Assembly: GCF_905475395.1 (NCBI RefSeq)
Contig: NC_058341.1
Location: 58,163,501-58,227,500, forward strand
Origin: Chrysoperla carnea
Taxonomy: Eukaryota; Arthropoda; Insecta; Neuroptera; Chrysopidae
Direction: 5' to 3'
Length of the DNA stretch: 64,000 bases
In this document: positions 1-13,500 of the stretch, piece by piece
How positions within the stretch are numbered: position 1 is the stretch's first letter
How the letters are laid out: every line of letters begins with the position of its first letter
Position numbers and translations under genes: made by a program
The notes under the pieces: model-generated
Database searches by the model: none
Told to the model about the DNA's origin: nothing
Seen by the model: the letters and a program-made list of their open reading frames with translations, nothing else

Positions 1-941
1 AATAACTACAATATTATCGGCTCTCCTATGTTTACTAAATAAATTTTATAAATTTCTAAATGTATTTTTGTAATGTTCTACTAATCGAAAGGATGGAAGT
101 GGATGACGTGACGCTCATAAAAAATATAGGCATAAGGTCTGCGAATGATCATTCAAATGAGGTTAAGAGTCTGAAAAGTGGAAAATGTGTTCTTCGATAT
201 ATTTTCCCTCATTTTAGTCGATGCTGAAATACTTTGCAACCCTACTTGAGGAAAAGGCGAGAAAATGAGGCACTCAAATCTATCATCTTTCAATTTATTA
301 AGGCAGTATTCTGGTCTAGAAGCCTAAATTTTAGATATTGTTCAAACTATGATAAAAGAAAATGAAAAACATTTATGGTATCCATTTTTTCATATGATGT
401 TTATTGACATTTCAAGAATAAAAAAAAAAAATCGTCAAATTACAAAAAATTTGAAAATCTCTTTATCAGTAAAGATGTTGCTATCGGCTTGACCTTAGCC
501 AAATTTAAAAAAATTCACAAAATAGCGTCGATATGAAAAAAAAATTTTGTTTACCCCTTTTTTTACTTTTTTGGATTTTTTAAAAATACTGAAAATTGGA
601 ATTTTTTAAATCCATTTCAGAGTCGATTTATAAAAGAGAGATTTATAAAAAAATTCCCACCAAATTTCAAAGGAGTCGATCGAGTAGAACTGGAGATATC
701 ATGACAACCACCTCGAAAAAGCAATTTCCAAAAAAATTCGTTCTCAAATCCATACATTCATTCTACTTCATATTCAATGTCTCGCGAAGTTCTTTCTGCT
801 AACCGAGCTATTCTGTCAGCGACATCCCGCAACATATGCCGTTTGTTGTATCTCCGAAAATAATTCGAATTTTGAATAGTCCTTTTTAGGACATATTCTT
901 AAATTTCTAGACCAGAATACTTAATATTACTGCTTTAACAG
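1..941. other. Tomosyn intron with an inverted-repeat element
   Basis: No exon is recognised here. A perfect 17-bp inverted repeat (305-321 and 905-921, TTCTAGACCAGAATACT on the right) brackets about 600 bp of AT-rich sequence with a short chance open frame at 596-802. The right arm lies about 20 nt upstream of the acceptor at 941, so this transposon-like unit probably abuts the exon. Confidence 0.55.
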
Positions 942-3900
942 AAAAAACAATGGAAATAATATCTATGAAATTACTTTAGAACCAACAACATCAGTTCCAA
1001 CATTATGGGTAGGAACTAGTTTAGGGTCAGTATTATCTGTTCTGCTTCAACCACCTGAACCTGAATGCAGATCTTCACAGCCATGTTTGGTGTCAATATG
1101 CGGTGGACCAATGTTTCGATTAAAAGGATCAATATTAACAATGTCCTTCTTAGACTGTAATGGTGCTTTAATTCCTTATACATTCGAAACATGGCGTGAT
1201 GAAAACAAGGAACGTAAAGACAGTAAGTGAATACAGATTTTAGACAATATGATTTTCATATTTATGTGATTTTTTCTTTGCTTAGGAACGCCAACAAAAT
1301 CAAATCGACCAAGTCCAACATTAAATGAATCACGACCTAATTCAGCTGATGGATTAAACGATAGACAATTTGTAGTTATTGCTAGCGAAAAACAAGCCCG
1401 TGTTGTTGCCTTACCATCTCAAACATGTATTTATCGTCAACAGATCTGTGATACAGATTTTGTAGTGAAAGCAGAAATTGTTTCATTGCGAGGTAAGTGA
1501 AATGTGGTGTTCACCTTTTGAATATTTACAACTCGAAGTAGCTACAAAGTGAACGATGTCGAAGTAGATAGACAAGGATAAGAACAAACGCGGATTCAGA
1601 AAACCTTTTAATGACTCTAAAAAATGTTGTTTTAATCAAATCTGAAAAAAATATGCTTTTGTCCACTAAGAATAAATTGGTTGGATTAATCATGATTTGC
1701 AGATAACAAAACACAAAATTATTTTTCATAAAAAATAAGAATTATTATTATTTTTATAAAATAATTTTAGTAAAATTAAGTGTTCAGTCACGTAGCAGCA
1801 AACATCAGTCAGAAAGTATTGAAAGTATTACGCCACGCCATAACAAACGCAATGTAAACAACATTACATTTTAATAGAACGAAGCAAGTTAGTTGATTAC
1901 AACTGCTGAAACTTGCATACACAAAAATTTTGTATGCCGTGTCGTGATGTCATTCAAGACGCCATGACACTCAACAGTGTTTTCAAAGAAAATTTAAATT
2001 GGTTTTTGAAAATGAAAAATACATAATGCCAATTGTGTTTTTTTTAATAATACTCTTTTAGTATAAATCAATACTATATAACGTATAAACCAATTTTTCA
2101 AGTTTAGGACGACAGCTTATTCCCAATCTTTGGAAATTTTTTTAAACAACAAAAAAATTTGTCGCGAAGTTTGATAAAACTTGGTGTATAAATCAAATTT
2201 GACCCAATAAATACAAAAATCGAGTTCATATAACCATTGAATTAGTAGTTTATAAGATATTACCCAAAATCCTGCAGGAAGAGACTTTATTTCGGAGTGG
2301 TTCCGGAAGTATCTCAAAAAATACACATAGTATCATCAAATGAGTTGAATTTTTATATTTTTGGATCCTTATTACTCCCATTTTCCTCAAAGACACTATA
2401 TCTAATCAATATTGCGATTGAACTCAAAGTTTTTTAGCAGCGACTGATGAAATTGCGGCGGGAACCACCCCTAGTGTATGATTTTTGTCGATATCTCAGA
2501 CATTACTCATTCAATAGGCTAAAAGGAGATAGGCAACCTTTGAATGCAATCTTTGATTGCTTATAACTTGTTTAATCAATTTTTATTTCACTTTCAAATT
2601 TTTCATGATATCATAACATTTTTATGGATAGTTTTACATTTTTATGGGTAATATGGCCAATTCGATTATCAGGATTATCCCCTATTCTCAAAGAAACATG
2701 ATTTTTGTATTTTATGGTCATATGGTCTAAAAAATGTTTATATCAAAATTGAACAAACAAATTTCCCGATTTTTTGCAATTTTCTGAAAGAGGACTACTT
2801 CAAATAAAACGAGAAAATGATCGTTCAATCGTCAACCTTTAAAAAAAAAGTAAAAGCGACAAAAAAAAATTTTGTTTCGGAATTTTATAAAACTTGGCAC
2901 ATAAAGTATTTCGACCCAAGACATATTAAAATCGGTTTCATTTACCGTTAGGCTCAATAGTTTTTAAGCTATTGCCTAAAATTCTATATTAAAAACTTTT
3001 ATTGCGGAGCTATTTTGGTTATTACTCGCTGGTTTAATTTATTCCTCGAGGCTCTTAATTTTACACTTGTTATAATAAACATATATAAGGGATAGTTACT
3101 TTCAGTGGTAAATTTTCAAAAGGTTCACCAAATGTACATACAGTTTACCCACAAAAAATATTTTGTGTTTTAGATAGCGTATGTTTGGCTTGTTATGTAT
3201 CGTCTGGGAAATTATTGGTATATAGTTTACCCAGCTTACGACCATTAGTAGACACTGACTTTTTACCATTAGCTGATCTTAGGTAAGAATTTCTTTTTTT
3301 GAGATATGTTCAAGCTAACTTTTTTTTTATTTTTTTTTTTTTTAAATTTAAAGAGTTATGATCTGAACTATTCAATGTGCCGTCAAACACACCTTAGGTG
3401 TGTTTACACTGTTTTTTAACATGGCCTCTGATATTGTCTATTTTTTAACTGTTGTGTGAATCCTTTTTTTTCCTGTTCTAAATATTATTTACACTTTGTG
3501 TTTTCTACATATGCGCGCACTAAAATTAGCCATACAAATATTAACGCAATTTTTCAACTTAAAACTATAATTTTTCACTGAAATGTTTCCCCTAATAAAT
3601 GTCGTTTAAATGGTCACCCAGTAAAATGCATGACCATTCGTAGTGAAAACTTATAGTTTTCAGTGACTATAAATAGAAAGCACTTTGTTTTTTTTATGGC
3701 ATTCATTTTCAATATCGATTATTGAAAACAATGGCGATTTTTTGCATGTTGTACATAAATTAATATAATAATTATTTTAAAAACATAATTCATTGGGTTT
3801 GTACATATATATACTCTAAAATTTAAAAAAAGGATATTATGTTGCAGATAAGTCTACTATCTTCCTAGAGTAAGCATGCAGAGTAGAAATTTCTAGATTT

Positions 3901-6900
3901 TTAGAAATATTTTCACTGTGTACGCAAACTTTAAGGAAGAGTACGCCAATTTATTTATTTATTGAAGAGATCTGCAATAAAATCGTGCCATTAAAACAAC
4001 AAATTTATATACACCATTTTACCACTTAGCCCCTTACTGAAATGTCTCCACATACATGTTCGTCCGTGGTTCATATGTTTTTCCTACCACCCACCAGCCC
4101 CCAACCAACTTTTATGTAAAACATATTAACCTCTGTGTACTAACAAATTTTTCTAACATTTAAAATAGATTAGTTAAGAATAAATTTTAATAAATGTTTC
4201 TCCTATACTAACTGTTGGTCTCGTATGTGGTACTTAGTTTCCAGACACCTTCTAAACAAGGCATAATTGACCCAATGTTGTCTATTTGGGGACAACAAAT
4301 CATTGTAAATGAAGATGCTGACCAGTAAGTGTACACCGTTCCACACCACAAATAATATAAAAATACTCATATATCCACAATCAAATACAATTTATTTATT
4401 TATTTTTGGAATATTTTGATATTTTATTGCGAAATTTGTTTTTCCCAAACCAAAAAAATTAAATTTATTCTCCTTTTTTTTGGACCCAAGATATTCATAT
4501 TATTACACTCAAAGATGTAATGCTTTTACTCATAATTTTAGATAAAATTTTGGTCAAGTAAAAAAACTTTCTGATCAAACGGGCTCTGTACTTCATTGCA
4601 TCACCCTGATTAAATCGAAGTATAAACCAGTCTAAACTGCAATGGCTGACTAAGTAGAGATTATTTTAATTTTTACCAAAATAGGTAATATTCATGAAAT
4701 TTAAATTTGGTTCAAATATTTTTTTTCCGTAACTTCATTGGCTGAACATTTGAACTAAACCATTACATTAGTAATTAATATCTTTTTAATTACTTAAATT
4801 AATAAATTAATTAAAAGTACAAATTCAGTAGGAGAAAAAATAAATTTCTAAAACGTAAATTCAAATTTTAAAACGGGCGAGACGTCATACTATGTGGCTT
4901 GTCATACTTGTTGACATACTATTTGGTAATAATTACTTAAATTTTGTATGGTATTACCATGGATATATACTATAATTACTACATACGTGGGTACCTGTAG
5001 TAAACAGTACATTGAACTGTCACCAACTGACAGATCACATATTAATACGTCATCAACAGACAGCGTCAAGAGTACAGCGTTTAAACATCTCAAAATTATT
5101 CTCTATTTTAAATATTTTTTACACTTAATTACAGCATTTTTAAACAGTATTTATATCTTATATATTTAAACGAGCAATTCTTGTATATATATAAATATAA
5201 ATATATATATATATCAACGATCTTGGAAATGGCTCCAACGATTTTCATGAAAATGAGTATGTAGGGGTTTTTTGGGGCGATAAGTCGATCTAGCTAGGTT
5301 TCATTTATCAGAAATATCGTTTTATCCGTCTTTTCATGAAAAATTCATCAGACATCTATTGGTGTATAACGTAGTTAATGAAATACAATGCAAATTATAA
5401 CAAAACAAAAAGGAGGCGTTTGAGTAGTCTAAAGTGAAAAATATGACTCTTGCTGACATCTATTGGCGAATAACCGAGCAAAGCTCGGTCATCCAGATAT
5501 TTTTTATTATGTGATAACGGTATAAACAATGAATTAAAAATATTTAAAAAAATACATGAGTATTCCCTATTGTAACATTCTAACGAGGGCGATGAGTTTA
5601 TTTTCTCACTTGGACACTCAAGGCAGAAAAAAAAATTAGATTTAAATCAATCAAAATAAATATTTTTGATGGACGATTGCTAGATAAATCATAACTCCTT
5701 CGCTGCAGTCACTTCCATATTTATAACAACATTTTTATCCTATATTGATAACATTTTTAGTCGGTTGTGCCAATTTCCCCCCTGTATTGATCGCTTTCTA
5801 TTTGGTAGATGCCAAATCTGACCAAAACTTTACTAACTTCATTTAATCTTAAGACAAGCCTCACGATTATCAAAACCAAACTAGTTCATTTTAACAGAAT
5901 CTTCTTAGCAAATTAATAGAAGTTTCTCAACGTTAAAAAATTATTTTACTCTTTGAATGTGAAAAATCTCTCAGCCTTGATGTACGGATCCATTTTTTAA
6001 ACATAAAGTGGCAAAACAAAACTGTAGCTCTTACTTTACCCCCAAGAAAATTTATTTTACAAATATGATCAAATATCACACAGTTCCCATTATATTTTAA
6101 AAAATTGAACTGTATATCGCACTTTAAAAATTGATAAGTGTAGAAGCTCAACTTCAGAGTTATGTCCTGTAAAAGACGAGTAAAACTACACTATCAATAC
6201 CCAAAATGTTTTCCAAGCGAAATAAAATATCAAAATATTATTTGTACATATAAAGAATTAATTATATTTATTACTTATATTAATAAAAAATTTCAAAAAA
6301 ATTAATTTATAAAAAAAATTCGTTTGATTGGCTTAAAGCACAATTTCTTTTCTTAAATAACAGCACTGCATGTTAGAGAATATTAATTTTTTATAATTTA
6401 ACAAAAAGTATTAACAATATTATTTTCTTGAATATATTCTCTATATAAAGGCTTTCATCAGACTGTTCCAAATGACATGATCAAAATGATGAGATACTAG
6501 GACACGTTTCCCAATTCTATTTTATTATTCCCACTCCGTAAAAAAATGAGCATTAAGTTTCTTTCCATATCTCATAGAATTTCGCTCCAAGTCACAACTT
6601 TTGTTTTTGTTTCCATTGGATGATGTCTCTTGAGTATATGGGTGAAGACGACGTTGCTCTAATTGCTCTAATTTTCTAGTTCGTCACCTTCAAGATCTTT
6701 ACTTCGCTTGAGTATGTGAGTAAAGAGGCCTATATGAAAGTTTTCTTTGTCACCTATTTTCAGCCATTTTTTTAACGACCAAACCGCTCTTTACGCCTTA
6801 ATTTAACAGACTAATCATTATAACATTGTTAAAATTGATCAATCAACAGGCATTTTGATTAATTCATTTGGAAACTGCGTAACGAAAGCCTTATATTAAA

Positions 6901-7693
6901 TTTTTTTTAATCAAATTGTTACAGGCTCCATTTTACATTAAATTGAAAAATTTGCTTTTAAACCGAACACAAAATCACAGTAATAAATGCATAAAATTTT
7001 CAATTCAAATTTCCACAAAAATAAATACGGCGAATTTTTTTCAATAATATTCTAATACCCTTTTCTTTCTTTAGAATTGCAAAAACATTCTGCTTTAGTA
7101 ATCGAGGTCATGGTTTATTTTTATCGTCACCATCCGAGTTACAAAAGTTTACACTTTGTTCCGAATTTAGGTGAGGATTTATATTTAATGAAGATTTAAA
7201 TGTGAATAACTATATTGACATTTAATTTTACAGCCAAAGTTTGAACGAAATGATGGGAGATCTATTTTTAGCATTAGATATGCCTGAAGCGCCTAAAGAG
7301 AGTTTCTTCCGTGGATGGTTTGGGGGAGCTACAAGGAATTTAGATAGGGAAGAATTATGTAAGGATATTTATCAAAACCTTATTAGAAATTCAAATATTT
7401 GTTGATTTAATTCGTGTGTGTTGATTTCAGTTGGGGAAGCTAGTGGAAAAGCATTAAAAACAGTAGCCAAACACATTCCGGGTCCAAATGCTGCATTGCA
7501 AGACTTAAATCAACGAGCAACAAGTTCAGCAAATGAAATTAGTCGGGCCCATCAATTAATGTTAGAACGAGGTGATAAATTATCACAACTAGAAGAACGT
7601 ACAGCCCGTATGGCTGGTGAAGCAGAATCATTCTCTGGTACAGCACACAATCTTATGCTTAAATATAAAGACAAAAAATGGTATCAGCTTTAA
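942..7693 (+). CDS. tomosyn: Tomosyn (syntaxin-binding protein 5 family), C-terminal part, seven exons
   Basis: Exons are 942-1222, 1286-1492, 3174-3282, 4238-4324, 7075-7170, 7234-7358 and 7431-7693; each intron is GT-AG and all phases join, giving 388 codons plus a TAA at 7691. The peptide matches the end of the tomosyn/STXBP5 beta-propeller region (LWVGTSLGSVL, IASEKQARVVALPSQ, VYSLPSLRPL, TFCFSNRG), then the linker with FRGWFGG and LDREEL, and finally the R-SNARE-like tail from about 7520 to the terminal KYKDKKWYQL. The Arg in LERGDKL aligns with the R-SNARE zero layer. In known animals tomosyn binds syntaxin-1 and SNAP-25 through this tail in place of synaptobrevin and so limits vesicle priming and release; it acts at the cytosolic face of secretory membranes. 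Upstream exons, with most of the WD repeats, lie beyond the left edge. The family assignment is secure; the inclusion of exon 4238-4324 and the 3' UTR end are uncertain. Confidence 0.93.
1493..3173. other. Tomosyn intron with a degenerate repeat present twice
   Basis: Two diverged units in the same orientation lie at about 2150-2300 and 2870-3010. Both read roughly 'ataaaacttggyryataaa...gaccca...aaaatcg...ttca...' and then 'ttttaagctattgcctaaaatt'. A third relative is at about 44460-44590. The family is unknown and no coding capacity is visible. Confidence 0.5.
4238..4324 (+). CDS. tomosyn: Tomosyn 87-nt phase-symmetric (cassette-type) exon
   Basis: This exon is preceded by TTAG and followed by a strong donor, CA|GTAAGT. 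It encodes 29 residues including FQTPSKQG and IDPMLSIWGQQ and ends DADQ. The previous exon ends in AG (phase 2) and this exon also ends with two bases of a codon, so the transcript stays in frame whether it is included or skipped: Leu-Arg-Ile when skipped, or an added 29-residue segment. It falls in a loop between propeller strands, just before the TFCF strand; as I recall them, vertebrate STXBP5 proteins have nothing comparable there. Alternative exons are known in tomosyn genes, but use of this one is inferred from phase alone. Confidence 0.7.
5216..5502 (+). repeat. Truncated dispersed repeat ending in a perfect ACCGAGC hairpin
   Basis: The right end carries ACCGAGC-AAA-GCTCGGT (5473-5489) followed by CATCCAGATATT, and the left part has 'ttttcatgaaaatgagtatgtaggg'. 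From memory this terminus is common in arthropod genomes as the 3' tail of truncated retrotransposon copies, but the class is not provable from this copy alone. Confidence 0.4.
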
Positions 7694-9193
7694 TATGTAA
7701 AACACTACATTTGAAAATTGGTAAGCTACTTTAAAAAATCTTGTTTTAGGAGAAATACGATTCCATTATCTTTATGGTGGTTATCTATGTAAATTTTGAC
7801 ATTCCTGGGTAATCCTTCATTGTTGTTTATGCATCTGGCTGCCTTTCGTAGTGAGCTCAGTTCCGCTTGTAACAAATTTCAACTATTCTTCAGTCTATAA
7901 ACAGCTCTTGAATGAGATTATCCATATTTATGTAGATCGCTGTGTAGATATCCAACGATAGCCCCCGTTGAAGTTGCGAAAGCATCAGTATATATTAATT
8001 TTTCTTGTTCTTCAAGTACTAAGTTATTTTCCCAGTCCTCTCTTGAGAGTAATAAGGAACTCAGGCTTGATTGCCTCTCATCGGAGAAGATTCCACAAGG
8101 AATTATTTAGCTCAATAAATGTTATGGTACCGACTTTAAACATATATAATAATTTCAATTTATTTTACAGGGATTTTTAAATAGAGTATCAGAATTGATA
8201 CAAAATCGTAAGCTTTGTACATTCGCTGATTGAATCATGGAGAAAATAGTCAGTGAAGATTTTAAAATTCGTTAAGAAAACATAAACACATTGTTGAACA
8301 CATCTTAATAAGAAACAAAAAATCGTATACAACCACACAAAATCACAAAATAAATGAGAGGGTCTTTATCCAAAAATTTTTGAGAAGATGCAACAAAACA
8401 AAATAGAACATATAAAAAATACATTAAGCTTTGCAAATAAATTTAAAAAAATAAATATAATAAATAAATGAATCATTTTTAAAAGAAAATTGTGATAAAA
8501 AATATTATTATTCTTCTATTCTGTTCCATCAAATAATTATTGTTATTAGAAGAAAATTTTAAATTGTATATTACCTCAAATATTTAACAAAAAAACATAA
8601 TAATTTACAACAAAAATGATATAAAAATATAAAATAAATGTACTTAACCCTATTTTAGGCTAACCGCAGACAAAATTTAGGATCAATTTTTGATTTTTGT
8701 ATGCACAGTAATTTATTTTAGGTTACTTTATAATTTTTTTGACATTCCATTCGAAAATCTAAAAAGATTTCGTCAACGTATGATTTATTTTGATTTTTAT
8801 GTCAGTGACGACATCATCTACTTCACATTTTCTATCACACTTTAATTAAAAAAAAAAAAAAGAAAGAAAGAAACATGCACAAAAGGTGCGCAGTAAAGAC
8901 CATTAGAATTAGAATAACATTCAAATCGAATTCTTTCTCAAGACCATACTTCGCCAAATTCATTGAAAAAAGAATTTTCTAAATTAAAAATAAAAATAGC
9001 TTTAAAAATAATTTTTTTAAATATACCATCGTTACTCAGATATAAAAAATTCAAAAATTATTTTTCACGGTATAATTTTGATCAGAGTGCCACCTAGAAA
9101 AAAGGCAGCGATAAGGCTGAAAATATTTGAGCTTTCAATAAAAGCTAGCGTCAAGTGTTGCCATGAATATAATCGTATGAAATAGATATCACC

Positions 9194-9226
9194 TCGCAAA
9201 ACGAATGGCTTGCATTCGTTTTGCGA
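9194..9226. repeat. Perfect short hairpin, 14-bp arms
   Basis: TCGCAAAACGAATG is followed by a 5-nt loop and its exact reverse complement. It is GC-richer than its surroundings and lies about 1.5 kb past the tomosyn stop. Its function is unknown. Confidence 0.6.
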
Positions 9227-10446
9227 TTCTGTGTGTTGCGTGTTATCTGATATTGGCCACAAACCTGGCCAAGATAAGTTGTGAGTTCTAACCACAATTG
9301 CAGAACAGGGGAATCAAAAACTTGTATTTTAAATTTCCCACTGAGAAATAAAGCTTACTAATCTTAATATCGAGTGCAAGATTCAAGATATTGATAAACT
9401 GAGTGTCTTTTTAGCTGACTTGTCTTCATAGACGATTAAATGACTAATATATTTCACAACTTTGGTATTATAAAACGAATGTCTTTCGACGATCTCGATG
9501 CTTAAAGCCCTCTACACATTAATAACTTAATGTTCAAAATGAGTCGATTATGAAGATACAGATTGCATTCGCGCCTCTCGCATTATTATTTTCTAAAGAA
9601 AATTGTTTCTTCGAAAATCCAAACTGAAAATAGTCTTTCTTTTCATTTTCCTCTTGGCATTGAACGAAATTTTGTTAATCTAATATAACAAAAACAATCT
9701 CCAGAGTAGATGGCGTTGTATAATAGGCATTTGTCCTGTTGTAGATTTCAATGTATCTTTCGTTAAAATTTGAAAATGTGCGGAAATAGATGACAAGATC
9801 TGAAATCAAAATTAAAATAGATAGATAAACATAAAAGATATTATAAGCAATTAAGATCCTATTCTTGCAATTAAGATCTTATTTCTTTCTATTTGTACAT
9901 TTAAATCCTTCATATTTTCGTAGATATTGATGTTATCCAAAAATTGATTTCTCAAGATGTTTTGGCTCGATAACGAACGTGTCTCTTGAAGCAATAAAAA
10001 AAACTTTTAGGACAAAGGCCCATTACCACTGATATAAAAATCATCCTAAACCATAATCTAATGGTGCTAACTATCCATTTGTTTTTAAAAATTAAAGCAA
10101 TAAAAAAGTTATTACAAATTCCTAAAATCTGCGCGTAGCTATATTATCCCTATCGTTTTCTGCTATGGCTATAACAAAAAAAGTTAAAAATTTGTTAATT
10201 TCCATTTTTAATTTTACATTACTATTAAATAAGTCAAAACAAAGAAAAGTTGAAAAAATCCAAAGTTTAACAAATGTTAACCAAAAAAAAAAGAAAAATA
10301 AATAAATAAAATGATGTATCATACCTGTGTTAAATAAAAAAATTAATAAAAAAAAAAAGATATTTTATTACTTTCTGTAGGCGAAAAAAATTTACTGTAT
10401 AAAAATAATGTATATTTATCTCTAGCTTATGTTAAGCATTTTTAGG

Positions 10447-10515
10447 GCATAATAATAATTAATAATAATAAATAATAAATAAATAAATATTAATAATAAT
10501 AATAATAATAATAAT
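10447..10515. repeat. AAT/AATA microsatellite
   Basis: A run of AAT and AATA units with small interruptions, ending in eight or so uninterrupted AAT units. Confidence 0.8.
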
Positions 10516-13500
10516 GGTTTTTAAAAATGAAAAAACAAAATAAGAAACATAATTTTAATGAAAATATAACTCGTTGAAAAAATATGTCTGTGGTGTCATA
10601 TTAGAAAAAAAATTATATCACAAATTGACGTGAATTGTATAGAAAAAAATTTTGTCGTAGGATATCTTCTTCTATCTGTTTTTTCGAAATTTTTGTAATA
10701 GACGTTATAGCTTTTATTTTCAATTTAGAAAATAAATATCGTCATAATAAATTTGAAGAAAATAGGAACAAAAAATTATACCAATTAAGAAAAAACAATG
10801 CACAAATTTGAGGTTAATCCTCTATCGTTAATAGGCCATCCAGCGTCATCGAATTTAAATCGTCAATCGCCATTAGCTATTTTTTAAGAAATCGTAAAAA
10901 ATTTATATTTTGTTTTCATAACGATTTAATTATATTCAAAATTTTTAATGGAAAATAAGAGTTAAAATGTCAGTCAAAAGTTATCTTTACTTTTTATAAT
11001 AATCTTTATTATTTTTATTATGAAATTTCTTTGAGAAAAATAAGAGACTTGGTATTTCAATATGGCGAGTGTTAAACAAACTATGACGTCATAAAAACCT
11101 TGTTACAAATTCTGTAATTCTTCATTTGAAAGCTTTATTTCTGAAATAAGTATAGTTTAAAATATTTCCAATGATTTTTAAAATTTAAGTTTTCAGATTT
11201 GAAAAAAGGCTACTTTAGATCCAGCCTCCAAAAGTAGCCCTAACCTCATTTCTGATTCAATCAGATCCTTAACTTAACACTAACGAAAACTTGTTTAAAT
11301 AATAAATCTTTGTCAATCTTAAAGAAATTTCCTAATATTCGTGTTATATTCTTTAAAATATAAAAAACACAAATTTTTATTTAACTTTCCGAATTATTTT
11401 AAAAAGAATGTTCGATACAAATATTTGGGTGATATAATACAAAATAATTTTAGTATGTATATAACCTCAAAACGTTTAGGTCATTTTTTATATACAAAAA
11501 TCATATTTATTGCCTTTGAAGTATGTATATTTTGTTGAAATAATAGTTTAATATAATTTAAATTTAAAAATTTGTATACAAAAAATATATCACAAAAATG
11601 ACTTAAAACTTTTGGCAAAACACAAAAATCCTAACCTATCATATGTAGCATATTGTCTTTTTTTTTTGAAAAAAAAAGAACATATTAATTTGTACATATC
11701 TCCATGGGAGCTTAATAATAATTTTTTGAAGGAAAAACTATGATACTATTATTATTACATAAAATCTAAAGAAAATTATTAAGAAACAAAATATTACACA
11801 CACAAAAAAAAAATGGAAAAACAAAATGAAAAATCCATATTATAAAATATACTTTAATCATATTTTATACTAAATTCTAGAAAAATTTTTAAAATAATTA
11901 TTAATAAGCAAGGCATTTTGTTTTTGAGAAAATTTATTTCAAACTGATTTTTTACGTTGTTTTCTGATATGTTTAGAATTTTTTTGTTTGATATTAAGAA
12001 GGTTGCATAATTTTTAGGAGATTCTACAAATAATGCTGTCACCTAGTTCGAGAAAACTTTTGGAGATTGTAAAATTTTCAGTTAATATTGCTCACTACTA
12101 AATAAACTAAAAAAAATAAAATTTTGATTTTCTTTTATGTTTTATTTTTAAAACACTCGGGTCAGTAAGTCACAAAGGTGGGAACACTCATAATAATCAC
12201 ATCATAAAAAGTAACATTGGAGTATAATTCTCAGTTTGCCATTCGTGAAAGACCAACTTTTTAATCCCTGATAACTTTTTAGGTGACTCTTGTACGTCAA
12301 AGTCGTTAAGAAACAGCAAGAAGTATAAGACAATCCGTCAAATAAAGTTATAATTTCTGTCATATTTTATAGAACAAAAAGGTCGAAGCAAACAAGATCT
12401 CTATCTAGTACGAAGAGGTTTAGTGGTAGTAGTATGTAAAATCTTAGCTATGTTTTTTGAGTTTAAAGTCAGCCAGACCTGCCTACGTCTACGCAAATTC
12501 ACATGATCGGAAATGTAGATTTCGAAGGCGCAAGCAGGTCACTGCAACATCATTTGAATCGTTTTAAACTCAGAAGAAATGGCATTAATTTCGGACAGAT
12601 TAATATACTTAGTGCTTAGACTAGACTTAAACTGTAAGTTTATACAAAATTTTTAAATATTTATAATATTATAAGAAATCCAGGTATCTTTTCAAAAATG
12701 CTTGTATACTACATATCCATTTATAATAAATTCATAGAATTGTTTATGAAACTTCTAAGCATATCATTAAACCATTCACAACCAATTTATTACAAATTCG
12801 ATTTAAAAATACTAACGTATATATATGAAAAAAAAATTTGAATCAAATTTTATCAAAAATGTAATAAAAATAAAAAAATCGGAAGACAATAATATTAATT
12901 CATGTTTTCTTGTATCTGCGCAAAATTTAAAAAAGAAACGCTTATATCTATGTTTTTCAAAATGCTGTTTTCAAAATTGAGAAGTTGTTTTATGAAACAA
13001 TTTCAAAAACAATTTTTTATTAAAAAATGTTGCCAGATGTTTTAAACAACATTTGCAATATAAAATAAAATTCCTGAAGGTGCTGCTTATCTAATATTTT
13101 TAATTACTTGTATAAAGATTTTAAATATATTTTTGTGGGAAAAAACTTGTTTTATAAAATAACTTTGACTTTTGTTTTTGGACTAAATATTTTCTTCAGA
13201 ATCAAAGAAAGTCAATAAGAAGTAATATAAAATTTGTTTCGTTAGATATTATTGAACAAGATACCGAAGAAACTTTGGAAACTTCTAAATCGGAGTTCAA
13301 TTTTTTTGCTAATGGAACTTATTTTACTTCAATTTTTGACATACTTAAATGTATAGCTTAATCGATACAATTCAAAAAGCTCTCATTTAAAAATTTAATG
13401 TTATTTATTTAAATTAATTTATAAAAAAAATTGCTTTTGTTAATTTCTTAATTAAGTCTTCCCTTTTCTATTCTTATAAATATATTAATTATTATCAATA

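Larger units (their letters stand above)
3283..7074. other. Tomosyn introns flanking the 87-nt exon
   Basis: Apart from the exon at 4238-4324, this stretch holds AT-rich intron, a TA-rich run at about 5180-5215 and the repeat with the ACCGAGC hairpin at 5216-5502. I see no further exon. Confidence 0.5.

Noticed and set aside
12455-12575. TGAGTTTAAA/TTTAAACTCA inverted repeat that might mark a small RNA gene
   Set aside because: Only 10 bp of stem is certain and no box elements or conserved fold could be seen.
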